DNA of 43,502 nucleotides from Nitrospirales bacterium (GCA_021604105.1 BQIW01000033.1:1-43502), one strand, 5' to 3'. Positions 28,519 to 38,386 are shown, numbered from the stretch's first letter. A program made the numbers and translations. Notes: a model not told the origin generated them from the letters alone.

Positions 28519-29778
28519 GTGGATCAAATTCGAATCACAGGTGGATTGCCATTAAAGGGGTCGGTGGAAATCGGCGGAGCCAAGAATGCCGCCTTGCCAA
28601 TTTTGGCCGCGACGTTATTAGGAGGCGGGGAATGCGTCATTGACCATGTTCCACACGTTCGTGATGTGATGACCATGGGGAAATTATTGGCTTTGTTGGG
28701 AGTGACGGTTCAAGAGGAAGGCGCCAGAGTCAGACTGGATGCGGCTCAGGTGCATTCGATTGAAGCACCGTATGATTTAGTCAAAACGATGCGAGCGTCT
28801 ATTTTAGCCTTAGGCCCTTTACTCGCTCGGCTGGGAGAAGCCAAGGTTTCTCTGCCGGGCGGATGTGCGATCGGTACCAGACCGGTCAATCTTCACCTGA
28901 AAGGATTGGAGATGATGGGGGCTGAAATTCAAGTGGAGCATGGATATATTCATGCAAAAGCCGGTCGTCTTAAAGGGGCAAGGATTGACTTGGATTTCCC
29001 GACGGTCACGGGCACGGAAAACCTGATCATGGCGGCATGCCTGGCACAAGGAACCACGAGTTTGCATAATGTCGCACGGGAACCGGAAATCACGGACCTC
29101 TGTGCATTCTTAACCAAGCGGGGTGCCAAAATTCATGGGACGGGAACGGACACCATTACCATTGAAGGGGTGAAGGAACTTCATGGGGCGGGGCATTGGG
29201 TGATCCCCGATCGAGTTGAAGCCGGCACCTATTTGATGGCCGGAGCCATTACCGGCGGGGATGTGATGGTAAAGGGGTGCGAAACAGATCATTTAGGCGG
29301 CGTCCTGAAAAAAGTTCAGGAAATGGGTGCTGAGTTAACCGAAAGCCATGAGGGTGTGCGGATCCGCCGGTCGGGTCCGCTCAAAGCAGTGGAAATTAAG
29401 ACGCTCCCCTATCCCGGCTTCCCGACCGATCTCCAAGCCCAAATGATGGCGTTGATGTCGGTGGCAGAAGGTGTGAGCGTGATTTCCGAAACCATTTTTG
29501 AAGGGCGATTTCTCCATGTCCCGGAACTTCACCGGATGGGCGCGTCGATTGAGATTGATGGACCACATGCCGTGGTCAAAGGTGTGCCCTTGCTCACGGG
29601 TGCACCCGTCATGGCTTCGGATCTTCGCGCCAGTGCAGGCTTGGTTTTGGCTGGATTAGCGGCTGATGGCGAAACGATTGTGTCCCGGGTGTATCATTTA
29701 GATCGCGGGTATGAGCGGCTGGAAGAAAAGTTACAGGCCCTGGGTGCGAGGATTGCCCGTGTTGGCGAGGTGACATGA
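28519..29778 (+). CDS. murA: UDP-N-acetylglucosamine 1-carboxyvinyltransferase
   Basis: First committed step of peptidoglycan synthesis: transfers enolpyruvate from PEP to UDP-GlcNAc. 419 residues from GTG 28519. GSVEIGGAKNAALPI has the K22-N23 pair, and LPGGCAIGTRPVNLH carries the active-site cysteine (C116), the fosfomycin target. The end ASAGLVLAGLAADGETIV is typical. GTG 28519 is chosen because AAGGA lies nine bases upstream and MDQIRITGG aligns with the E. coli start; TTG 28513 and TTG 28495 are alternatives. The start falls 17 bases after prmC ends. The stop overlaps the hisG start (ATGA). Confidence 0.96.
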   Translation: MDQIRITGGLPLKGSVEIGGAKNAALPILAATLLGGGECVIDHVPHVRDVMTMGKLLALLGVTVQEEGARVRLDAAQVHSIEAPYDLVKTMRASILALGPLLARLGEAKVSLPGGCAIGTRPVNLHLKGLEMMGAEIQVEHGYIHAKAGRLKGARIDLDFPTVTGTENLIMAACLAQGTTSLHNVAREPEITDLCAFLTKRGAKIHGTGTDTITIEGVKELHGAGHWVIPDRVEAGTYLMAGAITGGDVMVKGCETDHLGGVLKKVQEMGAELTESHEGVRIRRSGPLKAVEIKTLPYPGFPTDLQAQMMALMSVAEGVSVISETIFEGRFLHVPELHRMGASIEIDGPHAVVKGVPLLTGAPVMASDLRASAGLVLAGLAADGETIVSRVYHLDRGYERLEEKLQALGARIARVGEVT

Positions 29779-30437
29779 GCGAAGTGATTACCATTGCCCT
29801 TTCCAAGGGTAAACTTCTTGATCCGACTCTTGAATTGTTCCGCCGGGCAAGCTATACCGGATATCATGTGCGAGCGGATGACCGTCGTTTAATATTGGAA
29901 TTTCCGGAGCATGGGCACCGGGTCTTAATTGTTCGCCCAAGTGATGTGCCGGCATATGTTGAGTATGGCGCAGCCGATTTAGGGGTAGTTGGGAAAGATG
30001 TCTTATTGGAACAGGAACCGGATGTCTATGAACCGGTTGACTTGAACCTGGGAGTCTGTCGGCTGGTGGTTGCTCGTCCGAAGGGTCATCTGCTGGTACA
30101 ACGGATGTCTTCCAAGCTTCGGGTAGCAACCAAATATCCCACGATCACCGAACGCTATTTTAACCAGCAGGGGTTGCCTGTGGAATTGATTAAGCTCTAC
30201 GGGTCGATTGAGTTGGCTCCATTGGTCGGATTGGCCGACCGGATTGTCGATCTGGTGGAGACAGGAAACACCTTGAAAGCCAATAATCTGGTCGAGGATG
30301 AAGTCATTGCCTGGTCATCTGCCCGATTGATTGTGAATCGGGCAAGCTTAAAAATGAAACATGCCGTGATTACAGAGCTGATTGCTCGGGTGAAGAAAAT
30401 TCTTTCTCGGTCTCGTTCCAAAAAGGTTCATGCATGA
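29775..30437 (+). CDS. hisG: ATP phosphoribosyltransferase, short (HisG-S) form
   Basis: First step of histidine synthesis: joins ATP and PRPP. 220 residues, so it lacks the C-terminal regulatory (ACT-like) domain of long HisG and should need HisZ for histidine feedback. ITIALSKGKLLDPTLELFRR at the start, AADLGVVGKDVLLEQ and a PRPP loop LVGLADRIVDLVETGNTLK are all present. No hisZ lies in this window. The ATG overlaps the murA stop by four bases and the stop overlaps hisD by four, indicating translational coupling on both sides. Confidence 0.95.
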   Translation: MSEVITIALSKGKLLDPTLELFRRASYTGYHVRADDRRLILEFPEHGHRVLIVRPSDVPAYVEYGAADLGVVGKDVLLEQEPDVYEPVDLNLGVCRLVVARPKGHLLVQRMSSKLRVATKYPTITERYFNQQGLPVELIKLYGSIELAPLVGLADRIVDLVETGNTLKANNLVEDEVIAWSSARLIVNRASLKMKHAVITELIARVKKILSRSRSKKVHA

Positions 30438-31717
30438 ACATTGTTTCCCACAAGGATCAAGGGTTTTCGCAAGCGGTGAATCGTGTCTGTCAGCGGGCAG
30501 CACAACAAAACGACAAGGCTGAAAAGTCCGTGAAGACCATATTGGATGCTGTCCGGCAAGAGGGCGATCAGGCACTCCAGCGATTAACCTGGAAATTCGA
30601 TCATGTCCGAATCAGTCCTGACAGCCTTCGTGTGACGTCGAAAGACATTGAACGTGCATACGCCGAGCTACCGTCCTCGGATATCAAAGCGCTGAAATAT
30701 GCGGCCACCCGTATCCGGACTTTTCATCGCCGACAACGAAGGAAATCCTGGGTCTATCGTCAACAGGGGATTAAATTAGGCCAACGGATTACGCCCTTAG
30801 ATGCCGTCGGTGTGTATGTTCCGGGCGGAAAAGCCCTGTATCCATCATCGGTCCTCATGAATGCCATCCCCGCGAAAGTGGCTGGTGTGAAGCGGGTCGT
30901 CATGTGTACGCCGACTCCGAACGGCATTATTCACTCCGCGTTGTTGGTGGCGGCGGATGTCGCCGGAGTGGATGAAATCTATCGGGTCGGCGGAGCCCAA
31001 GCCATTGGAGCCTTGGCTTTTGGCACCTCGACAATCCGGCCCGTAGATAAAATTGTCGGTCCCGGCAATTTGTATGTGGCGACGGCCAAACGCCTGGTCT
31101 ATGGCCAAGTGGACATTGATATGATTGCGGGTCCGAGTGAACTACTGGTCATTGCGGACTCCGCCAGTAACCCACTTCATGTGGCGGCTGATCTTCTTTG
31201 TGAAGCGGAGCATGATGAGGAAGCCTCCGTCTATCTCGTAACGACTTCTCTGACTCTGGCCAGACGGGTTGTGACTGAAGTGACCCGCCAACTCGCACAG
31301 TTGGGACGCCAGGCGATTGCGTCCCGATCAATTCAAAATCATGCCCTGGCATTTGTTGTGCGATCCTTTGACGAGGCGTTTGAATTAGCCAATCAAATTG
31401 CGCCTGAGCATTTATCATTAAATGTGGATCGGGCGGGAGACTATGTGTCCCGTATACGTCATGCGGGTGCTATTTTTGTTGGGCGCTATACCCCTCCCGC
31501 CGTGGCGGACTATGTGGCAGGGCCCAATCATGTGTTACCAACTGGTGGGAGTGCCAGATTTTTTTCGTGTTTGGGTGTGGATGAGTACATGAAAACCAGC
31601 AATGTGGTGGCCTATTCGAAGGCGGCGTTGCGCAAAGCCCATGCTCCAGTGATGCGGCTGTCTTTGCTGGAAGGCCTGGATGCACATGGGCGATCAATGG
31701 AGAGTCGATGGACATGA
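30434..31717 (+). CDS. hisD: Histidinol dehydrogenase
   Basis: Zinc enzyme that oxidises histidinol to histidine in two NAD-dependent steps, the end of the pathway. 427 residues. [49 protein letters not shown] and the C-terminal [15 protein letters not shown] are diagnostic. The C-terminus also has [14 protein letters not shown]. The ATG overlaps hisG by four bases and the stop overlaps the hisB start by ten. Confidence 0.97.
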   Translation: MNIVSHKDQGFSQAVNRVCQRAAQQNDKAEKSVKTILDAVRQEGDQALQRLTWKFDHVRISPDSLRVTSKDIERAYAELPSSDIKALKYAATRIRTFHRRQRRKSWVYRQQGIKLGQRITPLDAVGVYVPGGKALYPSSVLMNAIPAKVAGVKRVVMCTPTPNGIIHSALLVAADVAGVDEIYRVGGAQAIGALAFGTSTIRPVDKIVGPGNLYVATAKRLVYGQVDIDMIAGPSELLVIADSASNPLHVAADLLCEAEHDEEASVYLVTTSLTLARRVVTEVTRQLAQLGRQAIASRSIQNHALAFVVRSFDEAFELANQIAPEHLSLNVDRAGDYVSRIRHAGAIFVGRYTPPAVADYVAGPNHVLPTGGSARFFSCLGVDEYMKTSNVVAYSKAALRKAHAPVMRLSLLEGLDAHGRSMESRWT

Positions 31718-32316
31718 ACCAACATCTTGTTCCCAGAACGGCTTCTCAAGAACGGAAAACCGCAGAAACAGCCATTCGAGTGGAATGGGGCCTTGACGGG
31801 TGCGGCAACAATCAGATTAAGACCTCGATCCCGTTTTTAGATCACATGTTGAATTTATTCGGTAAACATGGATTTTTTGATCTGACGGTGGAAGCGAAAG
31901 GGGATACCGAGATTGATGACCATCATACGATCGAGGATGTGGGTATTGTCATGGGACAGGTCTTGACCCAGGCTCTAGGGACCAAGGAAGGCCTCACCCG
32001 ATTCGGATGGGCGACGGTGCCGTTGGATGAAACCCTGGCCCAGGTGACCGTCGATCTGAGTGGCCGGCCGTACCTTGTATACAATGTGGTGTTACCCACG
32101 CGGTATATAAAGTCGTTTGATTTGGGATTGTTTGAAGATTTTTTTCAGGCATTTGTGAGTCAGGGAGGGTTAAACCTCCATGTGAATGTGCTGTATGGAA
32201 GAAATCCTCATCACATCATGGAAGCGATTTTTAAGGCGTTTGCAAAAGCCTTGGATCAAGCGGTGAGACGGGAAGAACGAATTAAGGGAGTGCTTTCCAC
32301 CAAAGGCTTGCTCTAA
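31708..32316 (+). CDS. hisB: Imidazoleglycerol-phosphate dehydratase
   Basis: Sixth step of histidine synthesis, a manganese-dependent dehydratase. 202 residues, a monofunctional dehydratase without the phosphatase half of E. coli HisB. Metal-binding motifs [11 protein letters not shown] and [15 protein letters not shown] are intact, and a second half has [23 protein letters not shown] 31708 has GGAGAG just upstream; ATG 31714 is possible. The final hisD bases overlap it by ten. A histidinol-phosphate phosphatase must be encoded elsewhere. Confidence 0.96.
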   Translation: MDMNQHLVPRTASQERKTAETAIRVEWGLDGCGNNQIKTSIPFLDHMLNLFGKHGFFDLTVEAKGDTEIDDHHTIEDVGIVMGQVLTQALGTKEGLTRFGWATVPLDETLAQVTVDLSGRPYLVYNVVLPTRYIKSFDLGLFEDFFQAFVSQGGLNLHVNVLYGRNPHHIMEAIFKAFAKALDQAVRREERIKGVLSTKGLL

Positions 32317-32360
32317 ATGGTGAGAATCCGTGGGCGGAGAGAGAGGAAAACAGGCAGGAC

Positions 32361-32984
32361 ATGATTGCCATTATTGATTATGGGATGGGAAATCTTCGGA
32401 GCGTGCAGAAAGGGTTTGAATGTGTGGGTCATGAAGCGGTCGTGACTCGAGCCCCACTTGTGATTGACCAGGCCAGTCATGTCGTGTTGCCGGGTGTAGG
32501 CGCGTTTGGAGATTGCATGGACAACCTGGCTCGTTTTGAGTTGATGGATGTCATCCACCGTTCCATAGACTCGGGAAAACCCTTTCTCGGCATTTGTTTA
32601 GGGTATCAATTGCTGTTTTCGGAAAGCGAAGAATTTGGATATCATCAAGGGTTGGGGATCCTGGCCGGGAAGGTGAAAGCGATTCCCCGTCCGTCCGGGA
32701 ATGGGGAGACGTCGTTTAAAATTCCTCATATGGGTTGGAACACAATTCAGGTCAACACGGTTGCTCCGCCTTTACGTGGCATTGCCTCCGACTCCTATGT
32801 GTATTTTGTGCATTCCTACTATGTAGAACCAACGGATTGTGGTCTTGTCAGTACCCAAACCGACTATGGAATTTCTTTTGCGAGTAGTGTCTGGAAAGAC
32901 AATGTGTTTGCCACTCAATGGCATCCCGAGAAAAGTCAGGCGGTCGGGTTGCAGGTCTTGAAGAATTTTGGTGATTGGCAATGA
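32361..32984 (+). CDS. hisH: Imidazole glycerol phosphate synthase glutaminase subunit
   Basis: Class I glutamine amidotransferase that hydrolyses glutamine and passes ammonia to HisF. 207 residues. The nucleophile is in PFLGICLGYQLLF and the His-Glu pair in ATQWHPEKSQ, completing the Cys-His-Glu triad. GMGNLRSVQKGFE is the usual start. AGGCAGG lies upstream of ATG 32361, 44 bases after hisB. The stop overlaps the next start (ATGA), and the HisF partner is encoded two genes downstream. Confidence 0.96.
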   Translation: MIAIIDYGMGNLRSVQKGFECVGHEAVVTRAPLVIDQASHVVLPGVGAFGDCMDNLARFELMDVIHRSIDSGKPFLGICLGYQLLFSESEEFGYHQGLGILAGKVKAIPRPSGNGETSFKIPHMGWNTIQVNTVAPPLRGIASDSYVYFVHSYYVEPTDCGLVSTQTDYGISFASSVWKDNVFATQWHPEKSQAVGLQVLKNFGDWQ

Positions 32985-33790
32985 GGAGAATGTGCCTTGC
33001 GATCGATGGGCGGTCGAGACCGTTGCCTGCCCGGTTCCTGGTGATGAGCCTGATCGGGTGGTGGTGTCTCGGTGTAGGCTGTGTTCCCCCTAAAGTTCAA
33101 ATTCAGGCTGCTCCACAATTTGATCCCTCCCGTATATCCAGTCTCGCCATCCTTCCTTTTCAGACCATCAAAACTCCTCAATTGGCGAGTAACTCACGTG
33201 GAGGTATAAGGGATCCGGAAGAAATTCGTACACAATTCCGGTTGCCGGGGACAGATCAGGCGGATGGGACTGAATTCAAAAAAGTTCGTTATGTGGTGCC
33301 TGAAACGGCCGCACATCGAATTTCGATACATGTGGCTTCTGTGTTGGCCCTCCGGCCTTCCTTACGGGTGATCGGTCCGGAGGAGTCTTCTGCCGTGATC
33401 GGCAAAGAAAGTCTGGAAGGGGAATCGTCATTTCCCTCCATGGCTCAAGAGGTTGGAACCCGCTTAAAGGTGGATGGAGTTGTGGCGGGACTCGTCCGGA
33501 CATACCGTGAGCGTGAAGGGAGCAAGCTTGGAGCTAAGCCGGCTGCAGTAGGGTTTGAAGTATACCTCCTGAGACCGTCTGATGGAATGGTCTTGTGGAC
33601 CGGGGAATTTTTTGAGGAACAAAAACCACTTAACCAGGATGTAGTAGGATTTTTTGAAAAGGGTGGAGGGTTTGTGACTGCCGATACACTTGCCGAATTG
33701 GGTGTCAACAAAGTGATGAAGGCCTTCCCCGTCGGCTTGAACGAACAGGGGTCTCCTTTACCTGCTCCATCCTTGAAGGAGAATCCCTAA
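32981..33790 (+). CDS. Unrecognised lipoprotein-like gene inside the his operon
   Basis: 269 residues, not a histidine enzyme. After a basic stretch, FLVMSLIGWWCLGVGC is a hydrophobic signal ending in a plausible lipobox at Cys34 (G at -3 is atypical). The mature part begins FDPSRISSLAILPFQ. It has a region of about 90 residues with ETAAHRISIHVASVLALRPS, then GTRLKVDGVVAGLVRTYRER and VGFEVYLLRPSDGMVLWTGE, reminiscent of envelope lipoproteins of the CsgG/GNA1162 sort; that is a resemblance, not an identification. It overlaps hisH by four bases and sits three bases before hisA, so it must be translated with the pathway genes. Confidence 0.75.
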   Translation: MRRMCLAIDGRSRPLPARFLVMSLIGWWCLGVGCVPPKVQIQAAPQFDPSRISSLAILPFQTIKTPQLASNSRGGIRDPEEIRTQFRLPGTDQADGTEFKKVRYVVPETAAHRISIHVASVLALRPSLRVIGPEESSAVIGKESLEGESSFPSMAQEVGTRLKVDGVVAGLVRTYREREGSKLGAKPAAVGFEVYLLRPSDGMVLWTGEFFEEQKPLNQDVVGFFEKGGGFVTADTLAELGVNKVMKAFPVGLNEQGSPLPAPSLKENP

Positions 33791-33793
33791 CCG

Positions 33794-34540
33794 ATGCTAC
33801 TGATTCCTGCAATTGATCTGAAGGACGGGAAATGTGTCCGGTTGCGACAGGGCGAGATGGATCAGGTCACCAGGTATTCCGATGACCCCGTCGCGATGGC
33901 GGAACATTGGCAGAGTCTTGGGGCCCGCTACCTTCATGTGGTGGATTTGGACGGGGCGGTGACCGGAACACCCCAGCATCTCTCACACATTGAAGCCCTT
34001 ACCAAACGATTAGCAATCCCTGTGCAGGTCGGTGGGGGCATACGAAGCACGTCAATCATCCGCGCCTACTTGTCCTGCGGAGTGGACCGGGTGGTGATTG
34101 GAACAGCGGCCCTACAGGATGCTGATTTTTTGGCGGCAGCCGCCACAGAGTTTCCTGAAAAAATTTTAATCGGGATTGATGTCAAGCAGGGTTTAGTCGC
34201 AGTGCATGGGTGGAAGACCGTGTCAAGTCTCACCCCACGACAGGTCTTTGAATCAGTAAAAGACCTCCCATTGGGAGGCATGGTCTTTACGGACATTTCC
34301 CGGGACGGTATGTTGGCAGGACCAAATATTTCAGCTCTCCAAGAAGCTGTTGGTATCTCGCCGTTTCCCGTTATTGCCTCTGGTGGAGTCACAGTCCTCA
34401 AGGATGTGCAAACCATTCAGGCACTCGGAAGCAGGATTTCCGGAATCATTATCGGCAAGGCCTTGTATGAAGGGACCTTGGATTTGAAAGCGGCTCTTGA
34501 AATGGTAGCCCTGGCAGAAGCGTCTCAAACATCATGCTGA
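33794..34540 (+). CDS. hisA: ProFAR isomerase
   Basis: Fourth step of histidine synthesis: Amadori rearrangement of ProFAR to PRFAR on a TIM barrel. 248 residues. [20 protein letters not shown] holds the first catalytic Asp, and [37 protein letters not shown] and [11 protein letters not shown] follow in barrel order, with the second catalytic Asp in TDISRDG. Three bases separate it from the preceding lipoprotein gene, whose end carries the ribosome-binding site AAGGAGAATCC. The stop overlaps hisF by seven bases. Confidence 0.96.
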   Translation: MLLIPAIDLKDGKCVRLRQGEMDQVTRYSDDPVAMAEHWQSLGARYLHVVDLDGAVTGTPQHLSHIEALTKRLAIPVQVGGGIRSTSIIRAYLSCGVDRVVIGTAALQDADFLAAAATEFPEKILIGIDVKQGLVAVHGWKTVSSLTPRQVFESVKDLPLGGMVFTDISRDGMLAGPNISALQEAVGISPFPVIASGGVTVLKDVQTIQALGSRISGIIIGKALYEGTLDLKAALEMVALAEASQTSC

Positions 34541-35331
34541 CGAAGAGGATCATACCCTGCCTGGATGTTAAAGACGGGCGAGTGGTGAAAGGGGTCTCGT
34601 TTGTGAATTTGCGGGATGCGGGAGATCCGGTTCACGTTGCACAGGTGTATGATCGTGAAGGTGCGGACGAGCTGTGTTTTCTGGATATTACCGCCTCACA
34701 TGAAAATCGGGATACGATTTTAGATGTGGTGATTCGGACGGCGGAGCAGGTGTTTATGCCCCTTACGGTTGGGGGAGGGATCCGGACCATTGAGGATATT
34801 CGCCGGTTATTAGAGGCCGGAGCGGACAAAGTCAGTATCAATACCGCTGCGGTGACAGATCCGGACTTTGTAAAAGCCGCTGCCAATCGTTTCGGCTCGC
34901 AATGTATCGTCGTGGCTATTGATGCGAAACGGGTGACCGTATGTGAAGGGGGTGAACCCGGGTGGGAAGTGTTTACCCATGGAGGGCGGACCTCGACCGG
35001 CTTGGATGCCGTTGAGTGGGTGAGACGGATGAAGGACTATGGGGCCGGCGAGATTCTTTTGACCAGTATGGATCAGGACGGAAAGCAGGACGGCTATGAT
35101 TTAGCCTTAACCGCGGCGATTTCCGAGTCCGTCTCTATTCCCGTCATTGCCTCTGGCGGGGCCGGCACGCTTCACCATCTGTATGAGGCGTTTTATGTGG
35201 GGAAGGCAGATGCGGTGCTGGCGGCATCTATTTTCCATTATCAAACGTATTCAATCGGACAAGCCAAATCGTATCTGGCCCAACATGGTATTCCTGTGCG
35301 CCCGGGAACCGTCCCGGTTTCAATTTCATAA
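34534..35331 (+). CDS. hisF: Imidazole glycerol phosphate synthase cyclase subunit
   Basis: Uses HisH-derived ammonia to convert PRFAR to IGP and AICAR. 265 residues. [18 protein letters not shown] holds Asp11, [13 protein letters not shown] and [13 protein letters not shown] the phosphate sites, and VVAIDAKR the second catalytic Asp. [15 protein letters not shown] and [12 protein letters not shown] complete the TIM barrel. It overlaps hisA by seven bases and ends six bases before hisIE. Confidence 0.97.
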   Translation: MLTKRIIPCLDVKDGRVVKGVSFVNLRDAGDPVHVAQVYDREGADELCFLDITASHENRDTILDVVIRTAEQVFMPLTVGGGIRTIEDIRRLLEAGADKVSINTAAVTDPDFVKAAANRFGSQCIVVAIDAKRVTVCEGGEPGWEVFTHGGRTSTGLDAVEWVRRMKDYGAGEILLTSMDQDGKQDGYDLALTAAISESVSIPVIASGGAGTLHHLYEAFYVGKADAVLAASIFHYQTYSIGQAKSYLAQHGIPVRPGTVPVSIS

Positions 35332-35337
35332 GGACCA

Positions 35338-36033
35338 ATGACCGAAGTTTCTTCAATAAGCCCATTGCAGTTTGATGAACAGGGGTTGGTCCCCTGCGTG
35401 GTGCAGGATTGGTTGGACGGGACGGTCCTGATGGTGGGATTCATGAACCAGGAAGCGTGGGAAATGACTTGCGATTCCCAACGGGTTCATTTCTGGAGTC
35501 GATCTCGAAAACGGTTGTGGAAAAAAGGCGAAACGTCCGGCCATGAGTTACTTGTAAAAGAAATGTTTGTGGATTGTGATCGGGATACGATTTTGGTGAA
35601 GGCCCATCCCATTGGACCGACGTGTCATACCGGAACCCGTTCATGTTTTTTTTCTCCCCTACCGTCTTCGACTTCTGAAGAGCATGCCGCCCTCTTCTCC
35701 GGTACGGCCTGGGGAGGGATTATCCGGCGTCTGTATGAAATGGTTGGCGATCGGAAGGCCCACCCGAGCCCTGATTCCTATGTGTCGAAATTACTGGAGG
35801 GTGGCCTCGATCGTATGTTGAAAAAGGTGGCGGAAGAAGCCGGCGAAGTCCTCCTCGCTGGGAAAAATGGCGATCGGGAGGAAATTATTTACGAAATGGC
35901 TGATTTGTGGTTTCATACCCTCATCATGCTCGGGCATTTTTCCATTCCTCCTGAAGACGTCTATCAAGAGCTTGGCAAGCGATTTGGCAAATCAGGAGTT
36001 CGACAGCCCGAAGGAGGCTCGACTCATGGGTGA
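35338..36033 (+). CDS. hisI: Bifunctional phosphoribosyl-AMP cyclohydrolase / phosphoribosyl-ATP pyrophosphatase
   Basis: HisIE fusion catalysing the third and second steps. 231 residues. The N-terminal cyclohydrolase part (1-115) has VHFWSRSRKRLWKKGETSGH, DCDRDTILV for magnesium, and GPTCHTGTRSCFF with zinc cysteines. The C-terminal all-alpha pyrophosphatase part (about 120-225) has SYVSKLLEGGLDRMLKKVAE followed by EAGEVLLA and EMADLWFHTLIML. The fusion removes the need for separate hisE. It overlaps the HIT gene by eight bases. Confidence 0.96.
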   Translation: MTEVSSISPLQFDEQGLVPCVVQDWLDGTVLMVGFMNQEAWEMTCDSQRVHFWSRSRKRLWKKGETSGHELLVKEMFVDCDRDTILVKAHPIGPTCHTGTRSCFFSPLPSSTSEEHAALFSGTAWGGIIRRLYEMVGDRKAHPSPDSYVSKLLEGGLDRMLKKVAEEAGEVLLAGKNGDREEIIYEMADLWFHTLIMLGHFSIPPEDVYQELGKRFGKSGVRQPEGGSTHG

Positions 36034-36370
36034 ATGTCTTTTTTGTCAAATCGTCAAGGGGACTATTCCCACCGACCCACTCTATGAGGATGAACAGGCG
36101 TTCGTGTTTAACGATATCAATCCTCAAGCGCAGGTGCACATGTTGGTGATTCCCAAGCGCCACGTGGTGTCTTTGGATGATACGAAAGAGACGGATGCCG
36201 CCTTGTTAGGCCACCTGATGGTCGTCTGCGCCAAGATGGCCAGGCAGTGGGCCATTACCGGCGGCGGATATCGGGTCGTTGCGAATACCGGACCGGAAGC
36301 CGGGCAGAGTGTTTTTCATTTGCATTTTCACGTCATGGGTGGGAGAACATTTGCCTGGCCTCCTGGTTAA
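36026..36370 (+). CDS. HIT family protein (HINT-like purine nucleoside phosphoramidase)
   Basis: 114 residues from ATG 36026, with AAGGAGG six bases upstream. CLFCQIVKGTIPTDPLYEDE at the start, INPQAQVHMLVIPKRH in the middle and the triad motif FHLHFHVMGG near the end identify a HINT-branch HIT protein that hydrolyses AMP-lysine or AMP-amidates. It overlaps hisIE by eight bases, so the two are translationally coupled. A HIT gene after hisIE is a neighbour order I recall from other bacteria, but no direct role in the pathway is established. Confidence 0.93.
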   Translation: MGECLFCQIVKGTIPTDPLYEDEQAFVFNDINPQAQVHMLVIPKRHVVSLDDTKETDAALLGHLMVVCAKMARQWAITGGGYRVVANTGPEAGQSVFHLHFHVMGGRTFAWPPG

Positions 36371-36468
36371 AACTGGATTGCCGGGGAAATTCTCCCTGAG
36401 AGAAATGGGTATCCGAAGGGAACGACATTCGTGAAGTGTCCCTAACGCAGTCCGTGGTGAGAAGTGAA

Positions 36469-38295
36469 ATGACAGGCGATAAACGAGGAGTTTCTCCAGA
36501 TATTCTTCAACAAATTCGAGATCGCATTGATATTATCGATCTCATTTCCACATACGTGAGTCTGTCCAAGGCGGGGCAAAACTTTAAAGGACTGTGCCCC
36601 TTCCATTCAGAAAAAACTCCCTCATTTTCGGTCAACCCCGCCCGACAAATGTTTTATTGTTTTGGCTGCAGTGTCGGAGGAGATGCCTTTACCTTTTTGA
36701 TGAAACAGGAAGGCATGGATTTCATGGAGGCTCTGCGCGAGTTAAGCCAACGGACAGGGGTGCCCCTGCCTGAACGTCGGGAGTCAGCGGGGAAGACCAC
36801 CTCAGGCTTATCTCGTGAACGATATTTTCATCTGTATCAATTGGCCGCATCCTGGTATCACCGCAATCTTCTGGAAACTCCTGAAGGTCAGAGCGCCCGT
36901 GATTATTTGGATCAGCGGGGGATTACCAGGGAATCCTGGAATACATTCCAGTTGGGATTCGTTCCGGAAGGTTGGAATGGTCTTTCCAAATGGCTGGAAC
37001 GGCAATCTGTCAAGCCGGAAGAACTCATACAGGCCGGATTGGTTGTGCGGAAAGAGTCGGAGGATGGGGCCAGAATCTCAACGTATGATCGATTTCGTGA
37101 GCGGGTGATGTTTCCCATAACTGATCCCCGCGGACAGGTGATGGGATTTGGGGGTCGGGTACTGAAAGATGGGGCATCTCCCAAGTATCTCAATTCACCC
37201 GAAACCGACCTATTCTTTAAGGGCAGAGCCCTCTATGGAATGGACAAGGCCAGGCAGTCAGCCTCCGCTTCCGGGAGGTTTTATTTGGTCGAGGGATATT
37301 TTGATGTCATTGCTCTTCACCAAAACGGGATTGAAAATGCCGTGGCACCATTGGGAACGGCGTTAACCTCCGATCATGTCCAGATTCTCCGCCGATTGGC
37401 CCCGTCGGTGATGCTCGTCTTTGATGGAGATGCTGCTGGGATCGGCGCGGCCTTACGGACGCTTGATTTGTTTATGAATTCCGGCATTGAAGTCCGGGTG
37501 CTGCTGCTCCCGGCTGGTGAAGATCCTGATACATTTATTCGGAGAAACGGGGTGCCGGCGTTTCGTGAGTTGGAGGGAAAAGCCTCGACACTTCTGGATT
37601 TTGCCATTATGTCGGTCCTGAACAAAGCCCAAAATCATTCCATTCAGGATCGAGTCAAGCGGGCGGATGACATTCTAGCGATTCTACATAAGACTAAAAA
37701 TCCCATAGAAAAAGAAGAATATCTGAAAGTGGTCTCAGAACGATTGGGTATCCGACCGGAATTGCTCCGAAAACGTCTCCCAACTCTTTCCAGGCCGATG
37801 CATGTCGCCCCGTCGGTAAAGGGGAAGGAACAAGCTGCCACGAACCTGGTCATTCCTCAAGGTAAGCCGGAGGAACGGGACCTTATTGTGTTATTACTCC
37901 AAGGTCGCCTGGGACCTGATCAGATTCGTCAACTCGATGAAGGTGTATTTACTGTCCCACTGTATCGCCATATTCTTGACAAGGCTTCTCAGCATACGGA
38001 TGAAGAGGGGCATGTGAATCTCGATGCGCTGCATGCCGAATTCAGCGAGGATCCGGCATATGAACCGGTCATTTCCCGGTTGAGCGTGGTGGAGTATAAT
38101 TGTGACGAAGTGGCTATTCATGTTGCCGGATGTCTCCGTGTTTTAAAGGAAAAACAGATTCAACGCCTTATGGACGAGGTGATTAGTAACCTCAAGGTTG
38201 CGCAACGGGAGGGACGCCAGGACTTGGTCGATGCTTTGGTTGCGGAGTCCAATGTGCTTCGTCAGAAAAAGGCCTCATTAATGGCGTCCACCTGA
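36469..38295 (+). CDS. dnaG: DNA primase
   Basis: Makes the RNA primers for replication. 609 residues from ATG 36469. The zinc finger GLCPFHSEKT then MFYCFGCSVGGD gives C43, H46, C64 and C67. The RNA polymerase domain has FGGRVLKDG and SPKYLNSPET. The TOPRIM domain has the catalytic Glu in FYLVEGYFDVIAL (E275) and FDGDAAG (319-321). The C-terminal 140 residues are a helical DnaB-binding-type region. The frame is open back to GTG 36436; the ATG is favoured because the extra 11 residues are unlike DnaG. There is no rpoD after it, which is unusual, since dnaG-rpoD is a common pair. Confidence 0.95.
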   Translation: MTGDKRGVSPDILQQIRDRIDIIDLISTYVSLSKAGQNFKGLCPFHSEKTPSFSVNPARQMFYCFGCSVGGDAFTFLMKQEGMDFMEALRELSQRTGVPLPERRESAGKTTSGLSRERYFHLYQLAASWYHRNLLETPEGQSARDYLDQRGITRESWNTFQLGFVPEGWNGLSKWLERQSVKPEELIQAGLVVRKESEDGARISTYDRFRERVMFPITDPRGQVMGFGGRVLKDGASPKYLNSPETDLFFKGRALYGMDKARQSASASGRFYLVEGYFDVIALHQNGIENAVAPLGTALTSDHVQILRRLAPSVMLVFDGDAAGIGAALRTLDLFMNSGIEVRVLLLPAGEDPDTFIRRNGVPAFRELEGKASTLLDFAIMSVLNKAQNHSIQDRVKRADDILAILHKTKNPIEKEEYLKVVSERLGIRPELLRKRLPTLSRPMHVAPSVKGKEQAATNLVIPQGKPEERDLIVLLLQGRLGPDQIRQLDEGVFTVPLYRHILDKASQHTDEEGHVNLDALHAEFSEDPAYEPVISRLSVVEYNCDEVAIHVAGCLRVLKEKQIQRLMDEVISNLKVAQREGRQDLVDALVAESNVLRQKKASLMAST

Positions 38296-38386
38296 GTTTC
38301 CTTCCTGTAAGGGAATAAAATTCGCAGGGGGGAGTTTTTCCTGAACGCCATTTATGGTAAAAGGGTGTGTGCGCCGTGATGATCTC

